From: TMED26 sp002694075
GTDB lineage: Bacteria; Pseudomonadota; Alphaproteobacteria; Thalassobaculales; Thalassobaculaceae
Reading direction: 5' to 3'
Assembly: GCA_036160575.1 (NCBI GenBank)
Contig: JAYYDT010000018.1
Span: 1 to 47,338 of the forward strand
Length of the DNA stretch: 47,338 nucleotides
Part shown: positions 33,530-43,109 of the stretch, one piece after another
How positions within the stretch are numbered: the stretch's first letter is position 1
How the letters are laid out: each line of letters opens with the position of its first letter
Translations under genes and position numbers: made by a program
Notes under the pieces: model-generated
Seen by the model: only the letters and a program-made list of their open reading frames with translations
What the model was told of the DNA's origin: nothing
Databases searched by the model: none

Positions 33530-36364
33530 TCACTGGCTGGGCGGCGGATCGTCGGCGCCCCCGATGACGGCCAGAAGGTCACTTCGGATGGCCGCCAGTT
33601 TGCGTTCCTGATCGACTTTCAAACCGAACAGGTCCTTGACATAGAAGACATCCACGAAGCGTTCGCCATAGGTCATGATGCGGGCCGAACCAATTTGTAG
33701 ATTGAGGCGCGACAGCACTTTGGTCATGGCGTAAAGCACGCCCGGTCGGTCCTTGCCGTTGATCTCGATCACCGTGTGGCTGACGCTCGCTTGATTGTCG
33801 ATCAATACCCGCGGCGGCACGCGAAAGGCTTTGGCGCGCCGGCTGGTCAAGCCGGCCCTGGCGGCGATCGACTGATCCAGATCGATGTCGCCGGCCACCG
33901 CCTGGCGGATTTTCACCTTCAGGGCGGCCAAAGCGCGATCATTGGCGAAAGGCTGGCGGTCGCTGTTTTGGATCGAAAAAATGTCGAGGGCGCGACCATC
34001 GGCGAGGGTGAAGATACGGGCATCGACGATATTGGCGCCGCCGGCCGCCATCGCCCCGGCGATTTGCGCGAACAGACCGGGGTGGTCGTGGGCGTAGACG
34101 GTCACCTCGGTCACCGCCCGTTCGCGGTCCTCGCGGGTGTCGATGGCGAGGTGGGATTGCGCGCGGTCGGCCTGGCGCATCAACCGGGCGTGGCGGGCCA
34201 GCAGGGGCACCGTGAAGCTCTGCCAATAGGCCGGCCCGCAGCGGTCGGCGAGGGCGGCGAAATCGGCGTCGTCGAATTCCGACAGGTTGGTCCGCAAATC
34301 GGCCAAGATGGCCTTGACCGGCTGATGCTCGATGGCCGCCGCGTCGCCGCCCAGCACGGCCATGGTGCGGAAGTAGAGTTCGCGCAACAGAGCGGCTTTC
34401 CAACCGTTCCAGACCTGCGGGCCGACCGCCCGAATGTCGGCGACGGTCAACACCAACAGCAGGCGCAAACGCTCCGGCGATTGCACCTGGTCGGCGAAAT
34501 CGGCGACCGTGCGGGGGTCATTGACGTCGCGTTTGAACGCGGTGTTGGACATGAGCAAATGCCAGCGCACCAGCCAGGCGACGGTTTCGGTCTCGGCCGG
34601 ATCCAAGCCAAAACGCGGGCACAGCCGGCGCGCCACCCGTTCGCCCAGGACCGAATGGTCGCCGCCGCGCCCCTTGGCGATATCGTGAAGCAGGGTGGCG
34701 ACATACAGCACACGCCGCGACAGCACCTTGTGGACCACCTCACTGGCCACCGGCGCGACGTCTTTCAGGGCGCCGCTTTCAATGCGATGCACGATGCCAA
34801 GGGCGAAGATGGTGTGCTCGTCAACCGTGTAGACATGGTACATGTCGTATTGCATCTGGGCGACGACCCGGCCGAAATCGGGCACGAAGCGGCCGAACAC
34901 ATTGGCCTCGTTCATGCGCCGAAGGATCCGCTCCGGCCCCTTCGGCGAGGTCATGATCTCAATGAACAGGCGGTTGGCCTCGGGGTCTTTTTTCAAGGCG
35001 CCGTCGATCAAGCGCAAATTCTTGGTGATCAAACGCAAAGCGTTGGGGTGGATGTCCAGGTCGTGGCGCTGGGCGACATGAAACAGGCGAATGATATCCA
35101 CCGGTTCGGCGATCAGGCTATCGCCATCGGCGATCGACAGCCGGTCGCCATCAAGGGGAAAACCCTCCAAATCGCGATTGCGACCCAGCATTGAGAAAAA
35201 CCGCAAGCGCGGCCGCCGGCGATGCTCGGCCTCAACCGCCGCGCAGAGGATGCGCGTCAGATCGCCGACATCTTTGGCGGTCAGGTGATAATGCTTCATG
35301 AAGCGTTCGACCGCCGCCGTGCCGGCGTGATCGGTATAGCCCATGCGGGCGGCGATCTCGGCCTGCACATCAAAGGTCAGGCGCTCCTCGGCGCGGCCGA
35401 CCAGATAGTGCAAATGGCAGCGCGTCGACCACAAATGGCGCTGGGCCTTGGCGAAACGTCGGGCCTCCGACGGGTCCAGCACACCGCGCGCCACCAGCGC
35501 CGCCATATCCTCCACCTGATAGGCGAATTTGGCGATCCATTGCAGGGTGTGTAGGTCCCGCAAGCCACCCTTGCCGTCTTTGACATTGGGCTCGACCACA
35601 TAACGGGAGTCGCCCAAACGCGCATGGCGTTGGTCGGATTCGGCCAATTTCGCATCGACGAATTCGGCGGCTCGGCCAGCGACGATATCGCGGCCGTAGC
35701 GCCCGCGCATTTCGCGGTACAGATCGTCATCGCCGATGATGAAGCGCGCTTCCAGCATGGCCGTGCTGATCGTCGTGTCGGCCTTGGCCTGGCGCATGCA
35801 TTCGTCGATCGAGCGCGCCGAATGGCCCAGTTTCAATCCCAGGTCCCACAGAAGATAGAGCGTGAATTCAATCACCTGCTCGACCCAGGGGGTTTGTTTG
35901 TAGGGATAGAGGAACAGCAGATCGACATCGGAAAACGGCGCCATTTCGCCGCGCCCATAGCCGCCCACGGCGACCACCGCGATACGCTCGCCATCGCTGC
36001 GGTTGGCCGCTTGGAAGACTCGCTCGGTCGCCGCTTCATGAGTCAGCCGGATGACTTGGTCGATTAAAAAGGCGTTGGCGCGCACCGCGGCGGCGCCGTC
36101 GTTGTCAGCCAGGAAGCGGCGCTTGACCTCGGCGCGGCCAGCTTTCAGCGCCGTTTTCAATAGATCGCGCAAGCGCGCGCCGAAGGCGTCATGGCTTTCG
36201 GTGGTTTGCCACGCGTCGGCCACCTCGGCGCTCAAGGCGCGCCGATCGATCACCGCCCGTTGGTGGCGCACTTTGGGCTCCAGGGCCGACGGCGCCACGG
36301 CCAAGGGCGCCACGGCCAGGGGCGCCGGGGTGGGCTCTTGCGCGATCTCGATTTCTAGGGCCAA
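33530..36364 (-). CDS. glnD: PII uridylyltransferase / uridylyl-removing enzyme
   Basis: Bifunctional nitrogen sensor that modifies PII proteins in response to glutamine. The 944-residue protein has the nucleotidyltransferase motif GGYGRGEMAPFSDVDLLF (about 133-150), a helical linker, the HD hydrolase motif LLHDIAKGRGGDH (about 558-570), and two ACT domains at about 750-830 (VTVYAHDHPGLFAQIAGAM) and 860-935 (INGKDRPGVLYAMTKVL). The start is TTG 36364, chosen because aggagg stands 5 bases upstream and no ATG occurs nearby. The first about 25 residues hold a short APLAV repeat. It is divergent from a FAD oxidoreductase gene 71 bases away. Confidence 0.96.
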   Translation of the reverse strand: MALEIEIAQEPTPAPLAVAPLAVAPSALEPKVRHQRAVIDRRALSAEVADAWQTTESHDAFGARLRDLLKTALKAGRAEVKRRFLADNDGAAAVRANAFLIDQVIRLTHEAATERVFQAANRSDGERIAVVAVGGYGRGEMAPFSDVDLLFLYPYKQTPWVEQVIEFTLYLLWDLGLKLGHSARSIDECMRQAKADTTISTAMLEARFIIGDDDLYREMRGRYGRDIVAGRAAEFVDAKLAESDQRHARLGDSRYVVEPNVKDGKGGLRDLHTLQWIAKFAYQVEDMAALVARGVLDPSEARRFAKAQRHLWSTRCHLHYLVGRAEERLTFDVQAEIAARMGYTDHAGTAAVERFMKHYHLTAKDVGDLTRILCAAVEAEHRRRPRLRFFSMLGRNRDLEGFPLDGDRLSIADGDSLIAEPVDIIRLFHVAQRHDLDIHPNALRLITKNLRLIDGALKKDPEANRLFIEIMTSPKGPERILRRMNEANVFGRFVPDFGRVVAQMQYDMYHVYTVDEHTIFALGIVHRIESGALKDVAPVASEVVHKVLSRRVLYVATLLHDIAKGRGGDHSVLGERVARRLCPRFGLDPAETETVAWLVRWHLLMSNTAFKRDVNDPRTVADFADQVQSPERLRLLLVLTVADIRAVGPQVWNGWKAALLRELYFRTMAVLGGDAAAIEHQPVKAILADLRTNLSEFDDADFAALADRCGPAYWQSFTVPLLARHARLMRQADRAQSHLAIDTREDRERAVTEVTVYAHDHPGLFAQIAGAMAAGGANIVDARIFTLADGRALDIFSIQNSDRQPFANDRALAALKVKIRQAVAGDIDLDQSIAARAGLTSRRAKAFRVPPRVLIDNQASVSHTVIEINGKDRPGVLYAMTKVLSRLNLQIGSARIMTYGERFVDVFYVKDLFGLKVDQERKLAAIRSDLLAVIGGADDPPPSQ
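36291..36326. repeat. 15-bp tandem repeat near the 5' end of glnD
   Basis: Two copies of ggcgccacggccaag/agg (15 bases each, one mismatch) and a partial third copy encode APLAV-APLAV in the N-terminal tail of GlnD. The repeat keeps the frame, so copy-number change would only alter tail length. Confidence 0.7.
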
Positions 36365-36435
36365 ACTGGCCTCCTGGCTGGGATGCGAACGCTCAAAATA
36401 GGCGAGTTTGCCGGCTTGTGCCAGAGGAGCGCGCG

Positions 36436-37614
36436 ATGGCGACGGTTGATGTGTTGATTGCCGGGGGTGGCGTGATGGGCAGCGCGATTGCCTATTTCCT
36501 CGCCGCCGATCCTGATTTCACCGGCCATGTACAAGTGGTCGAGCCCGATCCGAGCTATCAATTCGCGTCCTCGCCGCGCTCCCTGGGCGGGGTGCGCCAA
36601 CAATTCAGCAATCTTGAAAATATTCAGATCGGGCTCTTCGGTCACCATTTCGTGACACATGTCGACCATTATCTCACGGTCGACGGTGAGGCGCCGGCGC
36701 TAAGTTTTCGCGAAGGTGGATATCTGTTTTTGGCGAGTGCCGAGGGTCTCGCGACCTTGCGTGAAAACCACGCCGTGCAGACCGCCGCCGGCGCCGCCAT
36801 CGATTTGCTCAGCCCCGACGACCTGGCCGCCCGCTTTCCCTGGATCGATGTCGCCGGACTGGCCGGCGCCAGTCTCAGCGCCGGCGGCGAGGGCTGGCTC
36901 GACCCTTTCGCTCTGTTGCAGGGGTTCCGCAAAAAAGCTCGCGCCCTCGGGGTCGAATTCATCGCTGACAAAGTCACCGGTGTGCAGCGCGCCGCCGGCC
37001 GTGTGACCGCCGTCGACCTGGCCAGCGGCACGCGGGTCGCGCCCGGTGTGCTGGTCAACGCCGCCGGCGCGTGGGCCGGCGAAGTGGCGGCGCAGGCCGG
37101 CGTCGCCTTGCCGGTCGAGCCGCGGCGGCGGATGGTCTACGTGTTCGAGTGTCGCACGCCCCTCAACCCGCCGCCGCCGTTGACCATCGACACCAGCGGC
37201 GTCTATTTGCGGCCCGAGGGCGGTGGCTATCTGACCGGTTTCACCCCGCCGGCCGAGGCCGATCCGCCTTATGCCGGCTTCGAGGTTGAGCACCATTGGT
37301 TCGAGGAGGTGGTGTGGCCGGCCCTGGCCGCCCGTGTGCCGGCCTTCGAGGCGATCAAGGTGACCAGCGCCTGGGCCGGCTATTACGACTACAACACGGT
37401 CGATCAAAACGGCATCGTCGGCGCTCATCCGGAGGTCGCCAACTTGATTTTCGCCAACGGTTTCAGTGGCCATGGCCTGCAGCAATCGCCGGCCGTCGGC
37501 CGCGCCGTCAGCGAACTGATCGTCCACGGCGGCTTCCGCGCCATCGATTTAACCCGCTTCGGCTTTGAGCGGTTCGCCGCCGGTCAGCCCCTGATTGAGC
37601 GCAACGTGGTCTAA
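36436..37614 (+). CDS. FAD-dependent oxidoreductase (DAO / sarcosine oxidase-like family)
   Basis: Flavoenzyme of the D-amino-acid oxidase superfamily (392 residues). It has the dinucleotide-binding motif DVLIAGGGVMGSAIAYFL at the N terminus, SSPRSLGGVRQQFS, the NAAGAWAGEVA block, and the C-terminal NGFSGHGLQQSPAVGRAVSELI that closes the FAD site. The pattern is near the FOXRED1/dimethylglycine-dehydrogenase-like branch; substrates there are secondary or N-methylated amines. The ATG has an agagga site 7 bases upstream. It converges on the lyase gene with a nine-base gap. The substrate cannot be read from sequence. Confidence 0.9.
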   Translation: MATVDVLIAGGGVMGSAIAYFLAADPDFTGHVQVVEPDPSYQFASSPRSLGGVRQQFSNLENIQIGLFGHHFVTHVDHYLTVDGEAPALSFREGGYLFLASAEGLATLRENHAVQTAAGAAIDLLSPDDLAARFPWIDVAGLAGASLSAGGEGWLDPFALLQGFRKKARALGVEFIADKVTGVQRAAGRVTAVDLASGTRVAPGVLVNAAGAWAGEVAAQAGVALPVEPRRRMVYVFECRTPLNPPPPLTIDTSGVYLRPEGGGYLTGFTPPAEADPPYAGFEVEHHWFEEVVWPALAARVPAFEAIKVTSAWAGYYDYNTVDQNGIVGAHPEVANLIFANGFSGHGLQQSPAVGRAVSELIVHGGFRAIDLTRFGFERFAAGQPLIERNVV

Positions 37615-37623
37615 GCCCGCCGC

Positions 37624-38499
37624 CTAGCGGTGGGCGTCGGCGTCGTAGCGTTGCCCATCGGCGAGCATGCCGTCGGTGCCTAACAGCGCGTTGATCCCCT
37701 CGAAATCGAGCATGCGGTTTTGGAACGGCTGGGTGGTGCCGTGGTGGCGCAGGCTGGCGAAATACTCGCCGGCGGTGGTCGCCAAGGCGCGCATCAGCCC
37801 GCCTGGGAAAATCACCAGGTCATAGCCCAACGCCTGCAATTCGTCGGCCGGCAGGATCGGGGTTTTGCCGCCCTCGACCATATTCGCCATCAGTGGCGCA
37901 CGGCCGGCGAAGCGGGCGTTCAAGGCGGTCATTTGATTATGGTTTTGCGGCGCCTCGATAAACAACAGGTCGGCGCCCGCCTCGCGGTAGCTTTCGGCGC
38001 GCTCGAGGGCGGCCTCGAAGCCCTCGACCGCGATGGCGTCGGTGCGGGCGATGATCATGGTCGCGTCGTTGGCGCGGGCGTCGCAGGCGGCGTGGATCTT
38101 GCCGACCATCTCGGCGGTTGACACCAGGGTCTTGCCGGCCAGATGGCCGCAACGCTTGGGTAGGGTTTGATCCTCCAGTTGAATGGCGTTGGCGCCATTG
38201 CGCTCGAACAGGCGGACCGTGCGCTGCACGTTGAGGGCGTTGCCATAGCCGGTGTCGGCGTCGACGATCATTGGCAGATCGATGCGCTCCCGCACCAGGC
38301 CGATGACCTCGGCCACCTCGTTCATCGACACCAGGCCAATATCCGGCCGCCCGAGGCGGGTGTAGGCGATACTGGCGCCGGTCACATAGACCGCCGAAAA
38401 GCCGGCCTTGGCGGCCATCATGGCGCTGAAGGCGTCAAACACACCGGGCGCGATGACAATTTCGGACGCGGCGATTTGCTGGCGAAGGGGCGTGGGCAT
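37624..38499 (-). CDS. Isocitrate lyase / PEP mutase family enzyme
   Basis: TIM-barrel C-C lyase family that includes 2-methylisocitrate lyase, oxaloacetate decarboxylase and carboxyvinyl-carboxyphosphonate mutase. In 291 residues: FDAFSAMMAAKAGFSAVYVTGASIA, metal ligands in IVDADTGYGNALNV (Asp80, Asp82), IQLEDQTLPKRCGHLAGKTLV with the KRCGH catalytic loop (115-119), and the FIEAPQNHNQM segment. No propionate pathway (prpC/prpD) genes are nearby, so I do not call it prpB. It follows the CocE-like gene on the same strand after 99 bases. Confidence 0.88.
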   Translation of the reverse strand: MPTPLRQQIAASEIVIAPGVFDAFSAMMAAKAGFSAVYVTGASIAYTRLGRPDIGLVSMNEVAEVIGLVRERIDLPMIVDADTGYGNALNVQRTVRLFERNGANAIQLEDQTLPKRCGHLAGKTLVSTAEMVGKIHAACDARANDATMIIARTDAIAVEGFEAALERAESYREAGADLLFIEAPQNHNQMTALNARFAGRAPLMANMVEGGKTPILPADELQALGYDLVIFPGGLMRALATTAGEYFASLRHHGTTQPFQNRMLDFEGINALLGTDGMLADGQRYDADAHR

Positions 38500-38598
38500 G
38501 GGGGGAAACTCCAGGCAGGGGGAAGCGACGATGTCACGGTAGCCCGCCGGCCACGGTGCGGCAAGGCCGGCCGCGGTTTGCCGCCGGCCCGCCCGCGG
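38500..38598 (-). other. Gap between the CocE-like and lyase genes with a GC-rich hairpin
   Basis: Right after the CocE stop the minus strand carries a GCCGGCGG-CAAA-CCGC...GCCGGC fold (about 38590-38566). There is no T-run, so it is not a standard terminator. It may stabilise the upstream message or partly separate the two genes. I see no promoter. Confidence 0.3.
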
Positions 38599-40623
38599 TT
38601 ACACGAAATCGCGGCGGTGGCGACTGCGCCAGTCGCGTGTCGTCACAAGGGCGCCGTTCTCAAAGGCGCGTAAATCGCCTGCGATGAAAAAGCTGTCGGC
38701 GTCGGCCGTCATTTGGGCGTGGGTCTCGGTCTCGACCCGCCAACCGTCGCGCGACAAATGCTGACGCCGCCAAATCTCGACCCGTGCCGACAGCGGGTCG
38801 TCGGGATGGATGGTGTAAACCTCGCGCACCGCGGCGCCGGTGGTCAGACCGGTGTCACGGTCGGTGGCCAGACCGCTGTCGTCCGCGACCTCCAGTGTGG
38901 TCACTCCGCTCACCTGGTCAATGCGGACCTGGCGGCGGGTGCTGGCGGCGCGGTGGACCTCCAGGTTCTGTGGCGGCGCGGTTTCCACCGGTGGAAACGT
39001 TACCGGCGGGCTTGGCGCGCCCGGGTCGCGCACCGGCAGGTCCAAAACCGCCCCGGCGACCTCGACGGTCAGCGTTGGCGCGGTGGGCGACGGCCAAATG
39101 AATGGCCAATACTGCGTCGACAGGGACAACCGCAGGCGGTGGCCGGCGGCCAGGCGATAGGCCATTTGGTCGAGTGGCACAGCGACCGTCACGGCGGCGC
39201 CCGGCGTCAGCGGCCGCGGCGTTTCATGGCCCCCGCGATGGCACAGGTTGAGCATGCCCAAGGTGATCCGGGTAACCGCGCCATCGGGCGCGACATCGCC
39301 CAAGCGGACAATCAGATTGGCTTGCGGTCGGTCGCTGGCGAGGGTCACGGTGAAATTGGCGCCGCCGACGATGTCGATGTCTTCGGCCAGGGGCGCGCTG
39401 TCGAACACCAGGGACCCGGCGTCGTCGATCCGCTGGTCGCCGGGCCATTCGCCGGCGCCGCCGAAACTGCTGTATTCGCCGCTGGCCAGCCCGGTGGTGT
39501 GCGGCGACCGGAGGGTCGCCGTGGCGGCCGCCGGATTGGCCGCGGGTCGGTCCAACAGCGCGCCATCGGCCAGGTGAAAATGGCGGCGGGCGATCGCCGG
39601 CGACGGCCACGTCGTCTCGGCGATCCAGCGGCCGGAACGTTCGGTGTAATCGGTGCGCGGCGGCGCCCCGGCCATCACATAGAGCCGAAAAGCCGGGTCG
39701 TCGGCGACGCCGGTCGGCCGGTCCTTGAGCCAATGATCCCACCAGCGTAGGCATTCCTGGAGAAAGCCGATTTGCGGCGCCGGTTTGGCGAAATGCGGGT
39801 ATTTGTGGACCCAGGGCCCGGCAATCGCCTTGACCGGCGCGGTCAGGTTGCGGACCAAATGGTCCATGGTGTTGCGATAGCCATCGCCCCAGCCGCCGAC
39901 GGTCAACACGGCGGCTTTGATGGCGCCGTAATCCTCGGCCACCGAGCCATGTTTCCAAAAGCTGTCGCGACGCTGATGGGCCAGCCAGTTTTCGATCAAC
40001 AACGGCTGATGGTTAAGGCGTTCCAGCCACATGTCGCGCCAACGCGCGCCGACCACCGCCGGGTCCGGCGGTCGCGAGGAATAGGATTGCATGACCGCCG
40101 ACCAGCCGAAGTTCTCGAGCAGCAAACAGCCGCCCTTGTAGTGGATGTCATCGCCATAGCGGTCGACGGTGGAGGCGATGGTGACCACCGCGTCGAGGCC
40201 TTCCGGCGCTCGTGCCGCCACCTGCAGACCGTTGAAGCCGCCCCAGGAAATGCCGATCATACCGACCCGGCCGGTGCACCAGGGCTGGTCCCTCAGCCAG
40301 GCGATGACGGCCAGGGCGTCGTCTTGTTCTTGTTTTAGATATTCGTCCCACATCAAGCCGTCACTATCGCCGTTGCCACGCATGTCGACGCGCACGGCGG
40401 CATAGCCATGGCCGGCGAAATAGGGGTGGGTGAGAGCGTCGCGCGCGGCCGTGCCGTCGCGCTTGCGATAGGGCAGGTACTCCAAGATCGCCGGTACCGG
40501 GTCGCGGTCGGCGTCCGCCGGCATCCACAGGCGGGCGGCCAAACGGCAGCCGTCGGGCAGCGGAATGAAGAGGTTCTCGATCTCGCGGACCGGTCGGGGA
40601 AAACGCGACACCACGCGGGTCAT
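38599..40623 (-). CDS. CocE/NonD family hydrolase (X-Pro dipeptidyl-peptidase S15 type)
   Basis: Alpha/beta-hydrolase with C-terminal jelly-roll domain, the family of cocaine esterase, glutaryl-7-ACA acylase and X-Pro dipeptidyl peptidase. The 674 residues show IPLPDGCRLAARLWMPAD, RVDMRGNGDSDGL, the nucleophile elbow GISWGGFNG with Ser126, and the lyase-like beta domain (about 330-560). An extra C-terminal stretch of about 120 residues (from TLEVADDSG) extends the usual 550-600-residue CocE. No signal peptide is seen, so it should be cytoplasmic. It lies 18 bases after the ABC ATPase gene and probably cleaves imported peptides or esters. Confidence 0.9.
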   Translation of the reverse strand: MTRVVSRFPRPVREIENLFIPLPDGCRLAARLWMPADADRDPVPAILEYLPYRKRDGTAARDALTHPYFAGHGYAAVRVDMRGNGDSDGLMWDEYLKQEQDDALAVIAWLRDQPWCTGRVGMIGISWGGFNGLQVAARAPEGLDAVVTIASTVDRYGDDIHYKGGCLLLENFGWSAVMQSYSSRPPDPAVVGARWRDMWLERLNHQPLLIENWLAHQRRDSFWKHGSVAEDYGAIKAAVLTVGGWGDGYRNTMDHLVRNLTAPVKAIAGPWVHKYPHFAKPAPQIGFLQECLRWWDHWLKDRPTGVADDPAFRLYVMAGAPPRTDYTERSGRWIAETTWPSPAIARRHFHLADGALLDRPAANPAAATATLRSPHTTGLASGEYSSFGGAGEWPGDQRIDDAGSLVFDSAPLAEDIDIVGGANFTVTLASDRPQANLIVRLGDVAPDGAVTRITLGMLNLCHRGGHETPRPLTPGAAVTVAVPLDQMAYRLAAGHRLRLSLSTQYWPFIWPSPTAPTLTVEVAGAVLDLPVRDPGAPSPPVTFPPVETAPPQNLEVHRAASTRRQVRIDQVSGVTTLEVADDSGLATDRDTGLTTGAAVREVYTIHPDDPLSARVEIWRRQHLSRDGWRVETETHAQMTADADSFFIAGDLRAFENGALVTTRDWRSRHRRDFV

Positions 40624-40641
40624 GGCGACCTTCCTTGGCGT

Positions 40642-42252
40642 TTAACCGGCGGCCCGCCGCTGGGCGAGCACGCCGTCCAGCCAGTCGGTGCGCATCTCCG
40701 GCACCGAGGACAGCAGCAATTCGGTGTAATCGTGGTGCGGTGGCGTCAAAATCGCGTCACGCGGCCCCTGTTCGACGATTTCGCCCTGGTACATCACCAC
40801 GATCTCATCCGAGATCGCTTTGACCGTCGCCAGGTCATGGGTGATGAACAGATAGGACACGCCCAAATCGTTCTGCAATTCCTGCAGTAGTTTCAAAATA
40901 CCCTCGGCGACCAATTGGTCGAGGGCCGAGGTGACCTCGTCGCAAATGATCAATTCCGGCTCGGCGGCCAGGGCGCGGGCAATGCACACGCGCTGTTTCT
41001 CGCCGCCGGAAAGTTCCGCGGGCAGCCGGTCGCCATAGGCGGGACCCAGTTCGATCATGTCCAGCAAAGCGTCCACGCGGGCGCGTTTGGCGTCGCCGCG
41101 CAAGCCATAATAAAAGGTCAGCGGCCGGCCGATGATATCGCGTACCTTTTGCCGTGGGTTCACCGCCACATCGGGCATTTGGTAGATCATCTGTAGATGG
41201 CGCAACTGGTCCTTGGCGCGTTGTTTATAGGAGGGCGCCAAGGTTTCGCCCTGGAAGGCGATCTGGCCTTTGAAAGGCGGTAGCAGGCCGGTGATGACGC
41301 GCGCCAGGGTCGATTTGCCGCTGCCCGACTCGCCGACCACGGCGACGGTTTTGCCGGTCCGCACCGACAGGCTGACGTCGTCAAGCACGGTGACGCCGTT
41401 GCCATAGGCCGCCGACACGCCGTCGACGCGCAGCAATTCGCGATCCTCAGCCGGCGCGATTTTCTCGCCCTGGCCCTTGCGCACCGACAGGAGGGCGGCG
41501 GTGTAGTCTTCGCGCGGGTTGTCGATCAGCGGACCGGTGGCGCCGCTTTCGACCTCCCGGCCATGGCGCAGGACCATCACCCGGTCGGCGATTTGGGCGA
41601 CCACCGCCAGGTCGTGGCTGATGTAAATGGCCGCCGAGTTATACAGCCGAATGGCCTCTTTGATGGCCGCCAGCACCTCGATCTGGGTGGTCACGTCAAG
41701 GGCCGTGGTCGGCTCGTCGAAAACGATCAAATCGGGCTGGCATGACATCGCCATGGCGACCATCGCGCGCTGCAATTGGCCGCCCGAGACCTGGTGCGGA
41801 TAGCGCGCGCCGAAACTGTCCGGGTCGGGAAGCTCCAATTTGGCGAATATCTCGCGGCCATTGGCGGCCGCGTCGCCCGCGCCCATCACGCCGTGGGTGA
41901 CCGGCGTTTCGCAATATTGCTGCAACAGGCGATGGGCCGGATTGAAGGCCGCTGCCGCGCTTTGCGCGACATAGGCGATCCGCGCCCCGCGCAATTGGCG
42001 CAAAGTCTCCGCCGACGCGGCGCGCAGATCGACGCCGTCAAAGGTGATGTCGCCGCCGACGATCCGGCAGCCCGGCCGGGTATAGCCCATGGCGGCGATG
42101 CCGATGGTCGATTTGCCGGCGCCCGATTCGCCGATCAACCCCAGCACCTCGCCCCGTTCGAGAGTGAGCGAGACGTCGCTGACGATCGGCTGCCAGGCGC
42201 CTTCCTGGTGGCCTTCGATCTGCAGGTGGGAGATGGTCAAAAGGCGTGACAT
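40642..42252 (-). CDS. Double ABC ATPase of a peptide-type transporter (DppD-DppF fusion)
   Basis: Single polypeptide with two nucleotide-binding domains, energising the adjacent permeases. In 536 residues: first Walker A GESGAGKST (41-49), signature VSGGQLQR (155-162), Walker B LIVFDEPT (about 175-182); second Walker A GESGSGKST (307-315), signature LSGGEKQR (414-421), Walker B LIICDEVT (434-441). The first signature has Leu in place of the usual Arg before QR. Fused DppDF/GsiA-like ATPases are known. ATG 42252 is chosen; the open frame upstream overlaps the permease gene. It ends 18 bases before the CocE-like gene. Confidence 0.93.
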   Translation of the reverse strand: MSRLLTISHLQIEGHQEGAWQPIVSDVSLTLERGEVLGLIGESGAGKSTIGIAAMGYTRPGCRIVGGDITFDGVDLRAASAETLRQLRGARIAYVAQSAAAAFNPAHRLLQQYCETPVTHGVMGAGDAAANGREIFAKLELPDPDSFGARYPHQVSGGQLQRAMVAMAMSCQPDLIVFDEPTTALDVTTQIEVLAAIKEAIRLYNSAAIYISHDLAVVAQIADRVMVLRHGREVESGATGPLIDNPREDYTAALLSVRKGQGEKIAPAEDRELLRVDGVSAAYGNGVTVLDDVSLSVRTGKTVAVVGESGSGKSTLARVITGLLPPFKGQIAFQGETLAPSYKQRAKDQLRHLQMIYQMPDVAVNPRQKVRDIIGRPLTFYYGLRGDAKRARVDALLDMIELGPAYGDRLPAELSGGEKQRVCIARALAAEPELIICDEVTSALDQLVAEGILKLLQELQNDLGVSYLFITHDLATVKAISDEIVVMYQGEIVEQGPRDAILTPPHHDYTELLLSSVPEMRTDWLDGVLAQRRAAG

Positions 42253-42265
42253 GGCGGTCTCCAAC

Positions 42266-43099
42266 TCACAAGTCGTCGCGCAGGCCGGCGGTCTTATGGA
42301 GGAACCAATCGACCAGGAAATTGACCCCAACGGTGAGCAGGGCGATGGCGCCGGCCGGCAACAGCGGGGTGATGTCGCCATAGCTGATCAAAGTGGCGTT
42401 TTCCTTGACCATGCTGCCCCAATCGGCGGTCGGCGGCTGAATGCCGAGACCGAGAAAGCTGAGCCCGGCGAGGAACAGAAAAACGAAGCAAAAGCGCAGG
42501 CCGAATTCGGCGGCCAGCGGCGGGATCGCGTTCGGCAGCACCTCGCGTAGCATGATCCAGCCGAGCCCCTCGCCGCGGATCCGCGCCGCCTCGACATAAT
42601 CCAAGACCACGATGCTTTGGCCGACCGCCCGCGCCAGGCGGAACACGCGGGTGCCTTCGACGGTGGCGATGACCAGGATCACCACCCACAGGGTGGACCC
42701 GAAAATGGTCAGCAGGAGCAGCGCGAAGATGATCCCCGGAATGGCCATCAGAATATCGACCAGGCGGCTGAACGCCTGGTCCAGCCAGCCGCCGACGGTG
42801 GCCGCCAAAAAGCCCGCGATGACGCCGACCACGAAAGCCAGGGCGGTGGTCACCAGGGCGATGCCAATGGTGTTGCGGGCGCCGTAGATCAGGCGCGAAA
42901 GCATGTCGCGGCCGACATTGTCGGTGCCCAGGATATGTTTGTCATCCCACGGCATATAAGCGTCGCCGACCAATTCGGTCTCGCCGAACGGGGCCAGCCA
43001 CGGGGCGAACAGAAAGGCGACGGTATAGCCGCAAATGATCACTAGTCCGATGCGCGCGGTCCACGGCGCGGCGGCGATGAATTTAGCGAAACCGGTCAT
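42266..43099 (-). CDS. ABC transporter permease, DppC type
   Basis: One of two inner-membrane subunits for peptide/nickel-type import. The 277-residue protein has an N-terminal helix (ARIGLVIICGYTVAFLFAPWLAPFG), the DppC extracellular segment GTDNVGRDMLSRLIYGAR, further helices, and the EAA coupling loop EAARIRGEGLGWIMLREVLPNAIPP, followed by a terminal helix pair. It is 13 bases upstream of the ATPase gene and 10 bases after the other permease. Confidence 0.94.
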   Translation of the reverse strand: MTGFAKFIAAAPWTARIGLVIICGYTVAFLFAPWLAPFGETELVGDAYMPWDDKHILGTDNVGRDMLSRLIYGARNTIGIALVTTALAFVVGVIAGFLAATVGGWLDQAFSRLVDILMAIPGIIFALLLLTIFGSTLWVVILVIATVEGTRVFRLARAVGQSIVVLDYVEAARIRGEGLGWIMLREVLPNAIPPLAAEFGLRFCFVFLFLAGLSFLGLGIQPPTADWGSMVKENATLISYGDITPLLPAGAIALLTVGVNFLVDWFLHKTAGLRDDL

Positions 43100-43109
43100 C
43101 GCGCGCCCC

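Noticed and set aside
33776..35194. Open frame of 472 codons on the plus strand inside glnD
   Set aside because: Antisense shadow of the GlnD HD and linker regions, rich in His and Gly, without motifs.
37624..38499. prpB (2-methylisocitrate lyase) of a propionate operon
   Set aside because: The KRCGH motif is shared by several family branches and no prpC, prpD or acnD genes are nearby.
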